NCBI GenBank assembly: GCA_001792895.1
Contig: MARA01000024.1
Location: forward strand, 186,001 to 250,000
DNA: 64,000 nucleotides
Source of the DNA: Lentinus brumalis
Lineage: Eukaryota; Basidiomycota; Agaricomycetes; Polyporales; Polyporaceae
Direction: 5' to 3'
The notes under the pieces are model-generated. The model saw only the letters and a program-made list of their open reading frames with translations, ran no database searches and had not been told where the DNA came from. The position numbers and the translations under genes were made by a program. Shown piece by piece: positions 35,393 to 46,452 of this stretch. Position 1 is the first letter of the stretch. Every line of letters begins with the position of its first letter.

Positions 35393-36728
35393 TAGTGTTG
35401 CAGGGTCCAGTCCCAGGACCGGTCCAGGACCACATCAGGACCGGGACCAGACTGATTCAGAACTAATATTGGTCTGGTCCTCCCATCAGTCTGGTCCTGG
35501 TTCTAGCTACCTCGGGCAACGTTCAGGACCACCCTGGACCGTTCTGGACCGGTGCTGGACCACCATCATATCAGGTGTTTTCTCCTATATTTTCCGCTAC
35601 TTTCCACAATTTATTTGAACATTTTGTGGATTGTTTGACCATTTCATGAGCTTATCATGACTTATGTTGACCCAGATTACGCATTTTTGATCGCACTTAT
35701 CTCATCTTATCTTATGTGAGTGAGAGGCTAATACATTCTGCTTGTATCCAGAGCTTGTAAAGGCATTGTGGCCCAGTTGGTAGAGTGCTTGTGTGTTTTC
35801 AGCCATTTTGGTGGATGCCCGAGTTCAAAACTGGCTGGTGCCGTAAAATTAGTGTTGCAGGGTCCGGTCCCAGGACCGGTCCAGGACCGCACCTGGACCG
35901 GGACCGGACTGATTTAGGACTGATATTGGTCCGGTCCTACATCAGTCCGGTCGTGGTCCCGGTCCTGGCTACCTTGGACAATGTTCAGGACCACCCTGGA
36001 TTGGTCTGGACCGGTCCTGGACCGCTATTATATCAGGTATATTCCCCCTTATTTTCCGCTATTTTTCACAATTTATTTGAAGGTTTTATGAATTGTTTGA
36101 CCATTTCATGAGCTTATCATGACTTATGTTCACTCAGATTACGCATTTTTGATCGCACTTATCTCATCTTATCTTATCTCAGCCACAAACCGATACATTG
36201 TGCTTGTATTTACTGTTGGTAGAGTGCTTGCGTATTTCCAGCCATTTTGGTGGACGCCCGAGTTCAATACTGGCTGCTGCCGTAAAATTTGGGTACTGAG
36301 ACCGGTCTGGACCAGTCCGAGACCGGTTTGGACTGCACATCGGTCCTGGACTGTTCTGGACCAGGACTGGACCATGGTCTCAGTCCAGTCCTGTTAGGCG
36401 CTTGGTCCGGTCCTGGTCCTGAAAAATTGAATCGGTCTGGTCTTGGTCCCGGTCCTGACTAAAAAGGGTCAAAAGACCAGACCGGACCGGACCCTGCATC
36501 ACTACGTAAAATTATGGTACTGAGACGGGTCTGGACCAGTTTGGGACCGGTTCAGACTGCACATTGGTCCTGGACTGTTCTGGACCAGGACTGGACCATG
36601 GTCTCAGTCCAGTCCTGTTAGGCACTTGGTCCGGTCCTGGTCCTGAAAAATTGAATCGGTCTGGTCTCGGTCCCGGTCCTGACTAAAAAGGGTCAAAAGA
36701 CCGGATTGGACCGGACCCTGAATCACTA
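35393..36728 (+). mobile_element. Non-autonomous hAT-type element (MITE-like) with 8-bp target duplication
   Basis: The element begins TAGTGTTGCAGGGTCC and ends GGACCCTGAATCACTA; read inverted, these ends match at 14 of 16 positions. The 8-bp word CCTTCAAC flanks both sides (35,385-35,392 and 36,729-36,736), the target-site length of hAT transposons. Inside it is rich in GGTCCGGTCC-type words and is internally reiterated: two units of about 450 bp (35,396-35,854 and 35,855-36,292), then two of about 220 bp (36,293-36,510 and 36,511-36,728). It carries no transposase frame, so it must have been moved in trans. Confidence 0.88.
35769..35831 (+). other. tRNA-like (Pol III promoter-like) segment in the MITE
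   Basis: TGGCCCAGTTGG at 35,769-35,780 fits the tRNA A-box and GTTCAAAAC at 35,823-35,831 fits the B-box, with tRNA-like spacing. A second, more diverged version lies in the next unit (A-box region near 36,213; B-box GTTCAATAC at 36,262-36,270). The sequence is not an intact tRNA gene, since a cloverleaf acceptor stem is not evident. It resembles a tRNA-derived piece captured by the element. Confidence 0.45.
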
Positions 36729-38077
36729 CCTTCAACAGATTTTTGATTGCCTGCTCCGCTTTTGTAAGTTCAGTCCCCTTGCTTCTTCTTCTCCATGTCA
36801 AACAGCCTCAAGACCACTTTTGCAATGAGGTTGACGACATGGTCGAAGCATTGGCCCCGGTTGCAACATTGTCAAAAGCTTTCAAGTGCTTCTGCAGCAT
36901 CAACCATGGTGTCATTCACTGCCGCAATATTTGTGGTCACAACCAAGATCTTCAAACATTGGTGAGCACAATAATATGTCTGATTCTGGTAGATGTATTG
37001 ACCTTCTTGGCAATCTTGAACAACTCCACCATCTTGTGGAACTTGCACACCATAGTCTTGCCGATATGTGCCTCCACCACCTCAATTACATCAAGCAGGA
37101 AGCTTAGCGGCTTTCCATTGTGGTGAAGATGGACCGCGAACACAATTAATGCCTTGGATTTGGCAATGTCTAGGCATCAAATGTGTAGTTCAACCCACCC
37201 AGGAAGTTCTGTGAAGTCTCGTAAGTCATGCTCTGCAGTGCTGCCTTGGCTATTGTAATACACACCTGATGCATCTTCATGATGCGCTTGCAGCATCTCA
37301 GAAACACCTGCTGTACATCCCTGGAGACTGTCGATGGTGACGGCAGCTGGTACTGCCGCCAGCCTGTCTTCATCAACATCACAAATGACCTATCTGTTAC
37401 AGTTTCATATGGACATTTATTCTCAGCAACCCAGCGAACAAGCCACACGCTGGACACCATCATGACATCAGATTTTATTGGAGTGGTCTCATCCAGGTAA
37501 GTACATACCGCGCCTCCATTGCTGTGTGATTTCTGATTGAATATGTCACCTTGCCCTTAGCCTTGCAATCGAAGAAGTTCATAATAGTACCGGTATGTCC
37601 GAAGGCCTCAACACCTGTGTGTGCAGCCTTCAAGTTGCCTAACCTTTGTGCCTCAGTGAGAATCTCTGCCCCCCAGCATGACTTGACATGGTGGCGGAGC
37701 TTCTGCATCGAAGTTTTGTTCTTAGTCTTTGTCCAGCGAGTGCAGCTGTGCTTGCAGCCAGGCTTTGCATAGTCAAATTGGAAGCCGACTCGCTTGCCTT
37801 GCCGCACAATCGCGATCTTAGGCTTATAGAATGTGTAGACAGGCACCATCCAGACCTTCAACTTTTTCTCTGTTGCATGGCAATAAGCGCGACTCTTATG
37901 TAGACGCAGTCACTCTGGAGTCTGTCTGGCTTTGAGCGTGGCTGGCATGTCCTCCTCTGAATCAGAGTCTTCCTTCTCAGAGCTGCTGCTGGCCTCAATA
38001 GGTTTTTGAATGGTGATCAAGTTGGTGACATTCATCAGAACTTGCATCTGAGTTGCTGTCTGAACCCTTGGACTTCT

Positions 38078-38309
38078 TGTTGAACTTGGAGCTCTATCTC
38101 CAGTTCCTGTGACAGCGTCAAGTCCATACTTGCATGCAAGAACACCTGCAGTGCACCCTACTAGCGCCCCAACACGCTACCTGATGCCTTTCTTCCCCTT
38201 CGATATATCGGTGCTTCTTTATGTTTTCCATTTCTCAGGATTGAACTCTTGACCTCCGCACTTTTCATGCATTTTCTTTGTTGATTTTCTTTGGCGCTTT
38301 TTTGGCTGT
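38078..38309 (+). repeat. Copia LTR, left part (split by Ty3 insertion)
   Basis: The sequence from TGTTGAACTTGGAGCTC onward aligns closely with the copia 3' LTR at 57,755-58,169 up to TTTGGCTGT, where the Ty3 5' LTR begins. The alignment resumes after the Ty3 3' LTR at 46,453 (CTGGGGTCC). About 60 bp of the LTR between these points is missing at this locus. No copia coding sequence adjoins it, so it was probably a solo LTR. Confidence 0.8.
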
Positions 38310-39050
38310 TGTTACATTCCATGCCCACAAGGCACCAACTCCGGTCCGGACCTACCTCGGACTCAGCACCTCCGGTTCGTTCTTACATGTGATACTATTC
38401 TCGATCACTTCACCCCTTATCGTCTTCTTACTTGACCCGGACTCCGGACCATCTGCTTCCGCTTGCATCCGCCTCCGTGATCAGACTCCGTTCATTCGAT
38501 CCTTCGATTGTATCCGCCCTTCATTCGATCTTACTATACATTGTATTGGCTGATCATTTGCTTCCGCCTGACTCCGGTTCTGTACCTCCTTACTATGTCT
38601 TGGCTACTCCTCTCCGGACTTTCGGACTTTACTATATAAGCCTCCTGTAGCCACGCTTAGACTTCAGTTCTGATATCTCGTTACACTCCCCGTTACGACT
38701 CTGAGCTCAATCTATTCTGTTCGCTCTCTCTCAACGTCCGATCCTTCCGACCGGACTTCTGACCTCCGACCTCCGACCTCCGACCTCCGACTTCTGCTTG
38801 ACTTCTTACCTCTGGCTTGACTTCTCTCTGGCTTGGTATTATCTCTTGCTTATCTTCTTACTCGTTGCTTGCTCCGGTATAAACCCCGGTTCTCTTGTCT
38901 GTCTTAAATTGAAGACCTTCGTGGATCCTCAAGGCGTTGATCAATAGCTTCGCCGAAGTCTTCACCCGCGCGTCTCGTTCCGGACTTCGTAACTCCGTAA
39001 CTCCGTCCGGACTTCCACCGGACTTCGTCCCGGCGCGCACGGTCTTAACA
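38310..39050 (+). repeat. Ty3 chromovirus 5' LTR
   Basis: 741 bp, TG...CA ended. TATATAAG at 38,633-38,640 is a good TATA box for the element transcript. Compared with the 3' LTR it differs by a few substitutions, a small change in the GACCTCC tandem tract (about 38,760-38,790) and a 3-bp difference near 38,967. Confidence 0.95.
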
Positions 39051-39080
39051 GTATATCAGAACTCAACTTGAGGATTCATC

Positions 39081-40505
39081 ATGACATCTTCCTTCCAAGG
39101 ATTCACTGAACGCATATCCCAAGCTGCGGGATATAACCCGGCGGACACTCCAACCCGTCGGGGAAACTCCCCGCAGTCAGCACCACTCCGCCTTCTCCGG
39201 GCGGTACTCGTCCGCCTTCACCGGCAATCATCCAGCCTGTTTTCCCCATCACCTCTCCCAACAATCCCTTCGATCAGTCCGCCATGCGCTTCTACTCTCC
39301 GGCTCAAGGCTCGGCCTCTCAAGCTCGGGCTGCCCATGCTGGAGTTCAACCGAACCCGGTCCCTCAGGCCGGAACATCCGGACAAGCGCAGGCATCCGGA
39401 CCTCCGGGAGGTGCTCAGACCTCCGGAACTCAGGCCACTCAGGCATCTGCCGGTGTTAACCCCCAGTCGCAGACCAATCAGGATCTAGCGGCTGCTATCA
39501 CCCTCCTGGCTCAAACCGCGCAGTCCCTCCAGCGGGCTCCGCCTCCGCCTCCGGCTCCTCCGAAGCCTACGGCGTTTGAGCGCAACAATGTCCGAGACCC
39601 GGACCAGTTCGATGGCACGGACCCTACCAAACTCCGTTCCTTCTTCGTTCAGTTAGAGCTGGTCTTCAAGGCTCGGCCCAACACGTTCGATACCCACGAG
39701 AAGAAAGTCACCTATGCAATCTCCCATCTCAAGGGGACTGCTCTCGCTTGGTTCGAACCCTTCCTCCTCGAAGCTCCGTCCGGGAACCCTCCGGTTTTCC
39801 TCTCGGACTACGAGGTCTTCCAGGAAGAACTCCGTATGAACTTCGGACCTTACGACGTCGTCGGAACCGCGGAGCACGAGCTGGAGAATCTAGTTATGTC
39901 CGAGAACCAGAGGGTTGCTCGGTATATCACCCAGTTCAATCGTCTCGCCACTCAAGTCGAGTGGGGAAATGAAGCTCTCCGGTATCAGTTCTACAAAGGC
40001 CTTCCGTCCCGACTCAAAGACCGCATCGCGGAGATCGGGAAGCCGAAGGATCTGAACAAACTCCGAGAACTCGCTCAGTCCATCGACGCCCGTACTGGGA
40101 GCGCAAGACCGAGCAGATCCGTGAGACTCGGACTTCCACCTCCGGATCAAAGTCCTCTTCCACTCCGAAGTCTTCGACGTCATCCTACCCATCTCAGTCC
40201 TCGGGTTCCTCGACTTCTCCGGGCAACTCCGCCCAGAAGAGTTCGTCGAAGCCTGCAACTCCGAAGACCCCGGCTAAGACCGCAAAGCCATACGCGGACA
40301 AGCTGGGCAAGGACGGCAAGCTCACCCCCGAGGAGCGTCAGCGGCGTTTCGCTGCTAACCTCTGCCTTTCTGCGGAGGTCCCGGTCATACTGCGGACGTC
40401 TGTCCAAAGAAGACCGCGGCCAAGGGCCGGGCTGCTCAAGCCCAGGCACCTGACGCTCCTGCTGCTCCGGACAACGCTCCGGACCCCGCGGAGCCAAAAA
40501 ACTAG
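39081..40505 (+). pseudogene. Ty3 gag (capsid and zinc knuckle), frameshifted
   Basis: The frame opens at the ATG at 39,081, 30 bp after the LTR. Three single-base losses interrupt it at about 39,170, 40,092 and 40,366. The capsid region lies around 39,580-40,080 (TAFERNNVRDPDQFDGTDP, then LKGTALAWFEPFLLE). A Cx2Cx4Hx4C zinc knuckle is recognisable at about 40,360-40,400 (CGGPGHTADVC), with the third frame loss inside it. The end of gag (…AEPKN then TAG at 40,503-40,505) overlaps a slippery heptamer leading into pol. Gag assembles the cytoplasmic particle in which the element is reverse-transcribed. Confidence 0.88.
40496..40502 (+). promoter_or_regulatory. Putative -1 ribosomal frameshift site between gag and pol
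   Basis: A AAA AAC sits in the gag frame immediately before the gag TAG. Slipping back one base gives the frame CTA GGC TGC, which is open and runs directly into the protease (frame of 40,550). The X XXY YYZ pattern is the classical -1 heptamer. A downstream pseudoknot was not assessed. Confidence 0.65.
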
Positions 40506-43500
40506 GCTGCGATCCTCCGCAATCCGCGTGCGGTGTAGATCGCGTTGACTTGACCCACGCGGAACCGCAACTCCGTCTCAACGCTTCCGCTCTTTCGGAC
40601 CCTTCTGCTCTCCTCCTCCGTCTCTATGCCGAAAACCTCGAAAACTCGTTCACGGCTCTAGTCGACTCCGGATCATCGCACTGCTTTATTGATTCGGACT
40701 TCGTCGACGAGCACGGACTTCAGACATCATCCATTCCTCCGCTCCGGTTGTCCTTATTTGACGGATCATCTAATACATCTATTACTCGGATAACCACCCT
40801 TCCTGTACACTTTCCCTCCGGGGAAGTTCTGAACATCGACTTCTACGTCACTCCGCTCGACAAATCCGTCTCCGCTGTCCTGGGATACAGCTGGCTCTCC
40901 GACTACAATCCGTTGATTGACTGGAAGACGCATAGCATCCAATTCCGGACTACGCCCTCGGCTCGTCCCGTACCTCTGTCTGGTCCGGAACCTCACCGGA
41001 CTCCGGAGTGCAAGGGCCTCCGCCCAAGCCTCCGTCTGTCTCCCTGATCGGAGCAGCCGCGTTCGCGTGTGCCTGTAAGCTCCAGGGCTCAGAGAGTTTC
41101 ACTCTCAATCTATCTGCCAGTCCGCCACAGCTCGTAGCACGTCCGTCTCGGACGCTCCCCTCCGGACCTTCCTCCCGGAGTTCCGGAAGAGTACCGAGAA
41201 TTCGCGGACGTCTTCAACAAGGCTAAGGCCGACACCCTCCCGGAGCACCGTCCGTACGACCTAAAGATCGAACTGGAAGACGGCGCTGTTCCACCCCTCG
41301 GACCCATCTATTCCCTGTCCCAGCTCGAGCTCGATACCCTCCGAGAATACATCGAGGAGAATCTCCGCTCGGGGTTCATCGCTCCGTCGAACTCCCCTGC
41401 GGATCTCCGGTCCTCTTCGTCAAAAAGAAAGACGGCTCACTCCGCTTGTGTGTCGACTATCGAGGACTTAACAAGATCACTCGGAAGGATCGCTATCCGC
41501 TCCCGCTCATCTCGGACCTCCTTGATGCTCCCCGGAAGGCTCGTATCTATACCAAGATCGACCTCCGGCACGCTTACAACCTAGTCCGCATCGCTCCCGG
41601 AGATGAATGGAAGACTGCCTTCCGGACTCGCTACGGTTCGTTCGAGTGGCGCGTTATGCCGTTCGGACTTTCCAACGCTCCGGCAGCCTTTCAACGTTTC
41701 GTCAACGACATCTTCGCGGACTTGCTAGACGTTTGCGTGGTCGTCTATCTCGACGACATCCTCATCTACTCCGACAACCCCGCCGATCACCGGAAGCACG
41801 TCAAAGAAGTCCTTCGACGTCTCCGGAAGCACAAACTCTACGCTCGCGCGGACAAATGTGAATTCCACACGGAGTCCGTCGAGTATCTGGGCTACATCCT
41901 CTCTGCCGAAGGCCTCACTATGTCTACGGACAAGGTCAAGACGATTCTCGAGTGGCCGGAACCCCGGAAGGTCCGAGACATACAGTCGTTCCTCGGATTC
42001 GCCAACTTCTACCGGCGTTTCATCCCCAACTACTCCGAGATCGTCATTCCATTGACCCGCCTGACCCGGAAGAACGTTCCATGGAACTTCTCCGACGCCT
42101 GTCGCGATGCCTTCAACACCCTCAAGAAGGCGTTCACCACGGCTCCGGTACTCCATCACTGGGAACCGGATCGGCAGATCACCGTCGAAACCGACGCTTC
42201 GGACTACGCCATCGCCGGAATTCTGTCCATCACCTCGGACTCCGGTGAACTCCACCCCATCGCTTTCCACTCCCGTACCCTCTCCGGCGCGGAGTTGAAC
42301 TATGACACCCACGACAAGGAACTACTCGCTATCTATGAAGCATTCAAGACTTGGCGGCACTATCTCGAGGGCTCCGGAACTCCGGTCGACGTCGTCACGG
42401 ATCACAAGAACCTCGAGTACTTCTCCACTACCAAACTCCTTACCCGCCGCCAAGCCCGCTGGTCCGAGTACCTGTCCCAGTTCAACATGGTCATCCGGTT
42501 CCGCCCCGGAAAACTCGGAGCAAAACCCGACGCACTCACTCGCCGTTGGGACGTCTACCCAAAAGAGGGGGATAGTGACTACTCCGTCGTCAACCCACAC
42601 AACTTTCGACCAGTCTTCACTCAAGAGCAACTCGCTTCATCCCTCCGGGCGACGATTCTGCACCTTCCCGTCCTCCGAGCAGTGTTCGCACTCGACGACA
42701 CGCAACTCCGGACGGACATCCTGTCCGCTCAGAACTCCGGATCCACCTCCCCGGAGCTCGTCGCGGGCCTCAAGTCCGCTTCTGACCCCAATCATCCCCG
42801 TTGGACCTTCAATCCAGAAGGCTTCCTTTGTCTCAACAATCGCATCTATGTTCCGGATCTTGGCGACCTCCGTCTACGCGTCCTCCGGCCCGCCACGACC
42901 ATCCAACGGCTGGCCACTGGGGACAGAACAAGACTCAGGACCTCGTCCTCCGGGACTACAACTGGCCCGGACTCCGGATCTTCGTCCGGGACTACTGCAA
43001 ATCCTGTACCACCTGCGCCGATCCAAAACCCCTCGTCATCTACCCTACGGAACGCTGAAACAACTCCCCATCCCCGAACGACCGTGGAACTCCATCTCCA
43101 TGGACCTCATCGAACAGCTTCCGGACTCCGAGGGTTATACCGCGATTCTTGTCATAGTTGACCGGTTAACCAAACAGTCCATCTTCATTCCTACGCACAA
43201 CACCCTCAATGCTCAGGAACTCGCCGAACTGTTCATCCTCCATGTCTTCTCCAAGCACGGAGTTCCTTCCCACGTCACCTCGGACCGGGGCTCGGAGTTC
43301 GTCTCACACTTCTTCCGTTCCCTCGGCAAAGCTCTCGATATGAAGCTTCACTTCACCTCCGGATATCATCCGGAAGGCGACGGACAAACCGAACGTGTCA
43401 ACCAGACCCTGGAACAGTACTCCGCATCTACTGCAACTATCAACAGGACAACTGGTCCAAACTCCTGCCACTCGCGGAGTTCGCGTACAACAATGCTCCG

Positions 43501-44180
43501 AACGCCACCACCGGACTCTCTCCCTTCTTCGCGAACAAGGGCTATCATCCCGGACTAGCCGTCCACCCGGAACGCGACCTCACCTCCGCTCGGGCTCGGG
43601 AGTTCGCCATAGACCTGACGAACTCCACTCCGCACTCCGAGAACATATCGCTGAAGCTCAGGCCCGTTACCAAGTCCAAGCCGACAAACATCGTCTTCCA
43701 GCTCCGGACTTCCGGGTCGGAGACTACGCCTATGTCCGAGCCGAGTTCATCCGTTCCACTCGCCCCGCCAAGAAGCTCTCAGAAAAGTTCTTGGGCCCTT
43801 ATGAGATCATCGCTCAGCCCGGAACTCACTCCTTCACCCTCCGTCTCCCCGAATCCATGCGGGCTATCCACCCCGTATTCCATGTCTCCCAGCTTGAACC
43901 CGCAACTCCGAACACCATCCCCGGACGTGTCCAAACTCCGCCCCCTCCGATCGAGATCGACGGAGAACCCGAGTACGAAATCTCCGAGGTCCTCGACTCC
44001 AAGATTGATCGCCGGCGCCGATCCTGTCAACTCCTGTACCTGGTCCGGTGGGCCGGATATGAAGGCACCGACGAAGAAACGTCATGGATACTCGCTACCG
44101 AACTCGAACACGCCCAGGAACTCCTTGCGGACTTCCATCGGTCCTATCCGGACAAGCCCGGACCTCTTGCTTCACTCTGA
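40506..44180 (+). pseudogene. Ty3 chromovirus pol: PR, RT, RNase H, integrase, chromodomain
   Basis: The aspartic protease ALVDSGSSHCFID lies at about 40,656. Reverse transcriptase follows, with [11 protein letters not shown] at 41,449 and the catalytic VVYLDDIL at about 41,750. RNase H contains [12 protein letters not shown] (about 42,190), a [14 protein letters not shown] block and TDHKNLEYF. The integrase zinc region and core follow, with [20 protein letters not shown] at about 43,100 and TSDRGSEF at 43,278. A C-terminal chromodomain (EYEISEVLDSKID…YLVRWAGYEGTDEETSW) occupies about 43,970-44,110; in this clade it targets integration to heterochromatin. Single-base losses near 41,000, 41,100-41,200, 41,405, 42,890, 43,020, 43,425 and 43,610 break the frame, while domain content is complete. 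Confidence 0.93.
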
Positions 44181-44374
44181 TTACTTATGGTTCTTACTTA
44201 TCACTCATTCTTATCTGGTTATTACTTCAATTCTTACTCATACTATTCATTCTGATCTGATTACAAACATCCTTATACTATTACAAAAATCTGACCCTTC
44301 AATTACTTACTGTCTTGTTGTTCACTCTTATTCGGTCTTCACTCAGTTTTTGATCAAGAAAGAGATTCATTATT

Positions 44375-45489
44375 CTATCTACACGGACGTCCGGACTTCG
44401 GACTCCGTTCACTCCTTCGGACCCTGGCCTTCAGGCCCCTTCCCGGACCCTTCTCCCGTCTTCTCCGGCTCCTTGCCGGACTCCTGCCCATCCGTCCTTC
44501 CGGACTCTCCCCGGACCCTTCACCCTCATCCTTCTTCTCCGGACCCTTTCCAGCCTCCCGCTCGGACTCCTCCTGTTCTTCGGCCGATCCATCTTCGTCG
44601 GCCTCCGACTCCTTCCTGGTCCTCGGGACTCCGTCGGGCTGGTACCGGGCGAAGTACGCCTCCACGGCCCGGCCCGGTTCCGGAAGTCGTCCAACTTCCG
44701 GAGCTCCATCCGGATCCGGGCCTCCTCCACCCTCGTCTTCCTCACCTCGTCCTGCAGCTCCGACATCTCCTCCTGCAAGGACGCCATGTCCGGCCGGAGC
44801 TTCCGGATCTCGCTCCGGCACGCGGACACCTCCTGCAGGACCCGGAGGAAGAGGTCCCTCGTGTCGAGGGACCCCTCGGCGACCGCGATCTTCTTCGGCC
44901 GCGCCTTCTCGACCTCCGGTTCCGGCTCCGGCTCCGCGCCCTCTCCTTCCCCTTCGAGGGGCCGGCCTTCGGAGTCTCCTCGACCTTCTTCTTCTTCTTC
45001 GGCGTCGGGGTTCCGTCCTCGTCGCTGTCGATCAGGTTGTGGCTCTTCCGCTTCTTGACCCGGACTTCATACGGCGGACTTCCGCCCTCGCACTTCGCCT
45101 TCTTCTCTTGGCACCGCACACACGCGGCGGATCTGCCGGACGTGTAGTACCGGCAGATCGCCTTCGCCTTACGGCAAGGCGTGCACGGCGAACTGGAACA
45201 AAACATCAGTAAACAAGTAAACCGGACTCCGGGTCCGGACTTACTCGGTGACCTTCTCGGTCCTCTCCTCCCCGGCCCCTGCTCCGCCTGACCTCGGCTT
45301 CGTCGGGGTCCTCTTCTTCGGCTGCTTGGCCTCCTCGGCCTCCTTCTCCTTCTCCGCCTTCCGGAGCGCGGCCTCCGTCGCCAACCGCTCGGCCTCCAGC
45401 TTCTCCACGTTGGCCCTGGCTAGGGCCAACTGGGCTTCGGCCTGTTGGAGGCGCAGGGCGGCGAGGTCGTCTTGAGTCTTCGGGGGCAT
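44375..45489 (-). CDS. Antisense Zn2Cys6-like, coiled-coil protein gene inside the Ty3 element
   Basis: Exon 1 (45,489-45,245) starts MPPKTQDDLAALRLQQ and forms an Ala/Glu/Leu coiled coil. A GTAAGT-CAG intron (45,244-45,193) joins it in phase to exon 2, which begins SPCTPCRKAKAIC. The six cysteines are spaced Cx2Cx6Cx10Cx2Cx6C, with basic residues between the first pair and the third Cys, matching the fungal binuclear zinc cluster. A Lys-rich nuclear signal (KKKKKVEE) and a second coiled coil (about 44,640-44,860) follow. Reading exon 2 through needs one or two frame changes (about 44,940 and 44,675), so the 3' end is provisional. A TATAAAG box on the same strand lies about 50 bp upstream of the ATG. 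The gene faces pol. A DNA-binding or regulatory role is an inference from the cluster only. Confidence 0.65.
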
Positions 45490-45710
45490 GGTGGTGGTTG
45501 AAGAAGAAGAGTTTGATCACCCCCGACTCCGGCTCGGAACTTTATAGTCCGTAGCCGATCCGGATCTTTCCGACCTTCACAACTCCGAACATCACATCCG
45601 ACCTTCACCTGTCCGATCATCATCCGTCCGGTCATCACACGTCAGATCGAAACATCATTCCATCGGACTTCCTATCGGTCCTCGAGGGCTCGGACCCAGT
45701 GGGGGGATAC

Positions 45711-46452
45711 TGTTACATTCCATGCCCACAAGGCACCAACTCCGGTCCGGACCTACCTCGGACTCCGCACCTCCGGTTCGTTCTTACATGTGATACTATT
45801 CTCGATCACTTCACCCCTTATCGTCTTCTTACTTGACCCGGACTCCGGACCATCTGCTTCCGCTTGCATCCGCCTCCGTGATCAGACTCCGTTCATTCGA
45901 TCCTTCGATTGTATCCGCCCTTCATTCGATCTTACTATACATTGTATTGGCTGATCATTTGCTTCCGCCTGACTCCGGTTCCGTACCTCCTTACTATGTC
46001 TTGGCTACTCCTCTCCGGACTTTCGGACTTTACTATATAAGCCTCCTGTAGCCACGCTTAGACTTCAGTTCTGATATCTCGTTACACTCCCCGTTACGAC
46101 TCTGAGCTCAATCTATTCTGTTCGCTCTCTCTCAACGTCCGATCCTTCCGACCGGACTTCTGACCTCGACCTCCACCTCCGACCTCCGACTTCTGCTTGA
46201 CTTCTTACCTCTGGCTTGACTTCTCTCTGGCTTGGTATTATCTCTTGCTTATCTTCTTACTCGTTGCTTGCTCCGGTATAAACCCCGGTTCTCTTGTCTG
46301 TCTTAAATTGAAGACCTTCGTGGATCCTCAAGGCGTTGATCAATAGCTTCGCCGAAGTCTTCACCCTCAGCGCGTCTCGTTCCGGACTTCGTAACTCCGT
46401 AACTCCGTCCGGACTTCCACCGGACTTCGTCCCGGCGCGCACGGTCTTAACA
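45711..46452 (+). repeat. Ty3 chromovirus 3' LTR
   Basis: 742 bp, the direct repeat of 38,310-39,050, with the same TATATAA box (about 46,034) and the same TTAACA end. A purine-rich tract immediately precedes it. The antisense gene's promoter lies just inside the element from this LTR. Confidence 0.95.

Larger units (their letters stand above)
34020..37960 (-). mobile_element. hAT-family DNA transposon, interrupted and decayed
   Basis: Minus-strand pieces appear in transposase order. They begin with a BED-type zinc-finger region (CKHSCTRWTKTKNKTSMQ, about 37,720-37,780), followed by the conserved PSPSTVSRDVQQVF block (about 37,340). Next is the RNase-H-like core containing GKPLSFLLDVIEVVEAH (about 37,090). 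A middle region with DRLIDAGDALEKDTRALCADV (about 35,270) precedes the C-terminal dimerisation domain with GLSAHSIHALLCLSDWS (about 34,130). Several frameshifts and stops are present. The middle of the transposase is interrupted exactly at 35,385-35,392 by the non-autonomous element described next; without that insert the protein continues from AIKNLLK into AIDLDEG. The 5' edge abuts a copia LTR at 38,078. Confidence 0.82.
38310..46452 (+). mobile_element. Near-complete Ty3 chromovirus retrotransposon with antisense gene
   Basis: An 8.1-kb element is bounded by two direct LTRs (38,310-39,050 and 45,711-46,452) that differ at only a handful of positions, so insertion was recent. Each LTR starts TGTTACA and ends TTAACA. 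Gag, protease, reverse transcriptase, RNase H, integrase and chromodomain follow in Ty3 order, ending at a stop at 44,178-44,180. About 1.5 kb then remains before the 3' LTR and contains a gene on the opposite strand. A purine tract (GTGGGGGGATA) precedes the 3' LTR. The flanking 5-mers (GCTGT and CTGGG) do not match, so no target duplication is visible. Many single-base losses break the frames despite the near-identical LTRs. Confidence 0.95.

Noticed and set aside
35769..35850. Functional tRNA gene
   Set aside because: A- and B-boxes are present but there is no convincing acceptor stem, and it sits in a reiterated transposon unit.
44405..45147. Plus-strand open frame continuing from the end of Ty3 pol across the antisense gene
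   Set aside because: It is a Pro/Ser/Arg-rich shadow of the antisense coding region. The true pol stop is at 44,178-44,180 after the chromodomain.
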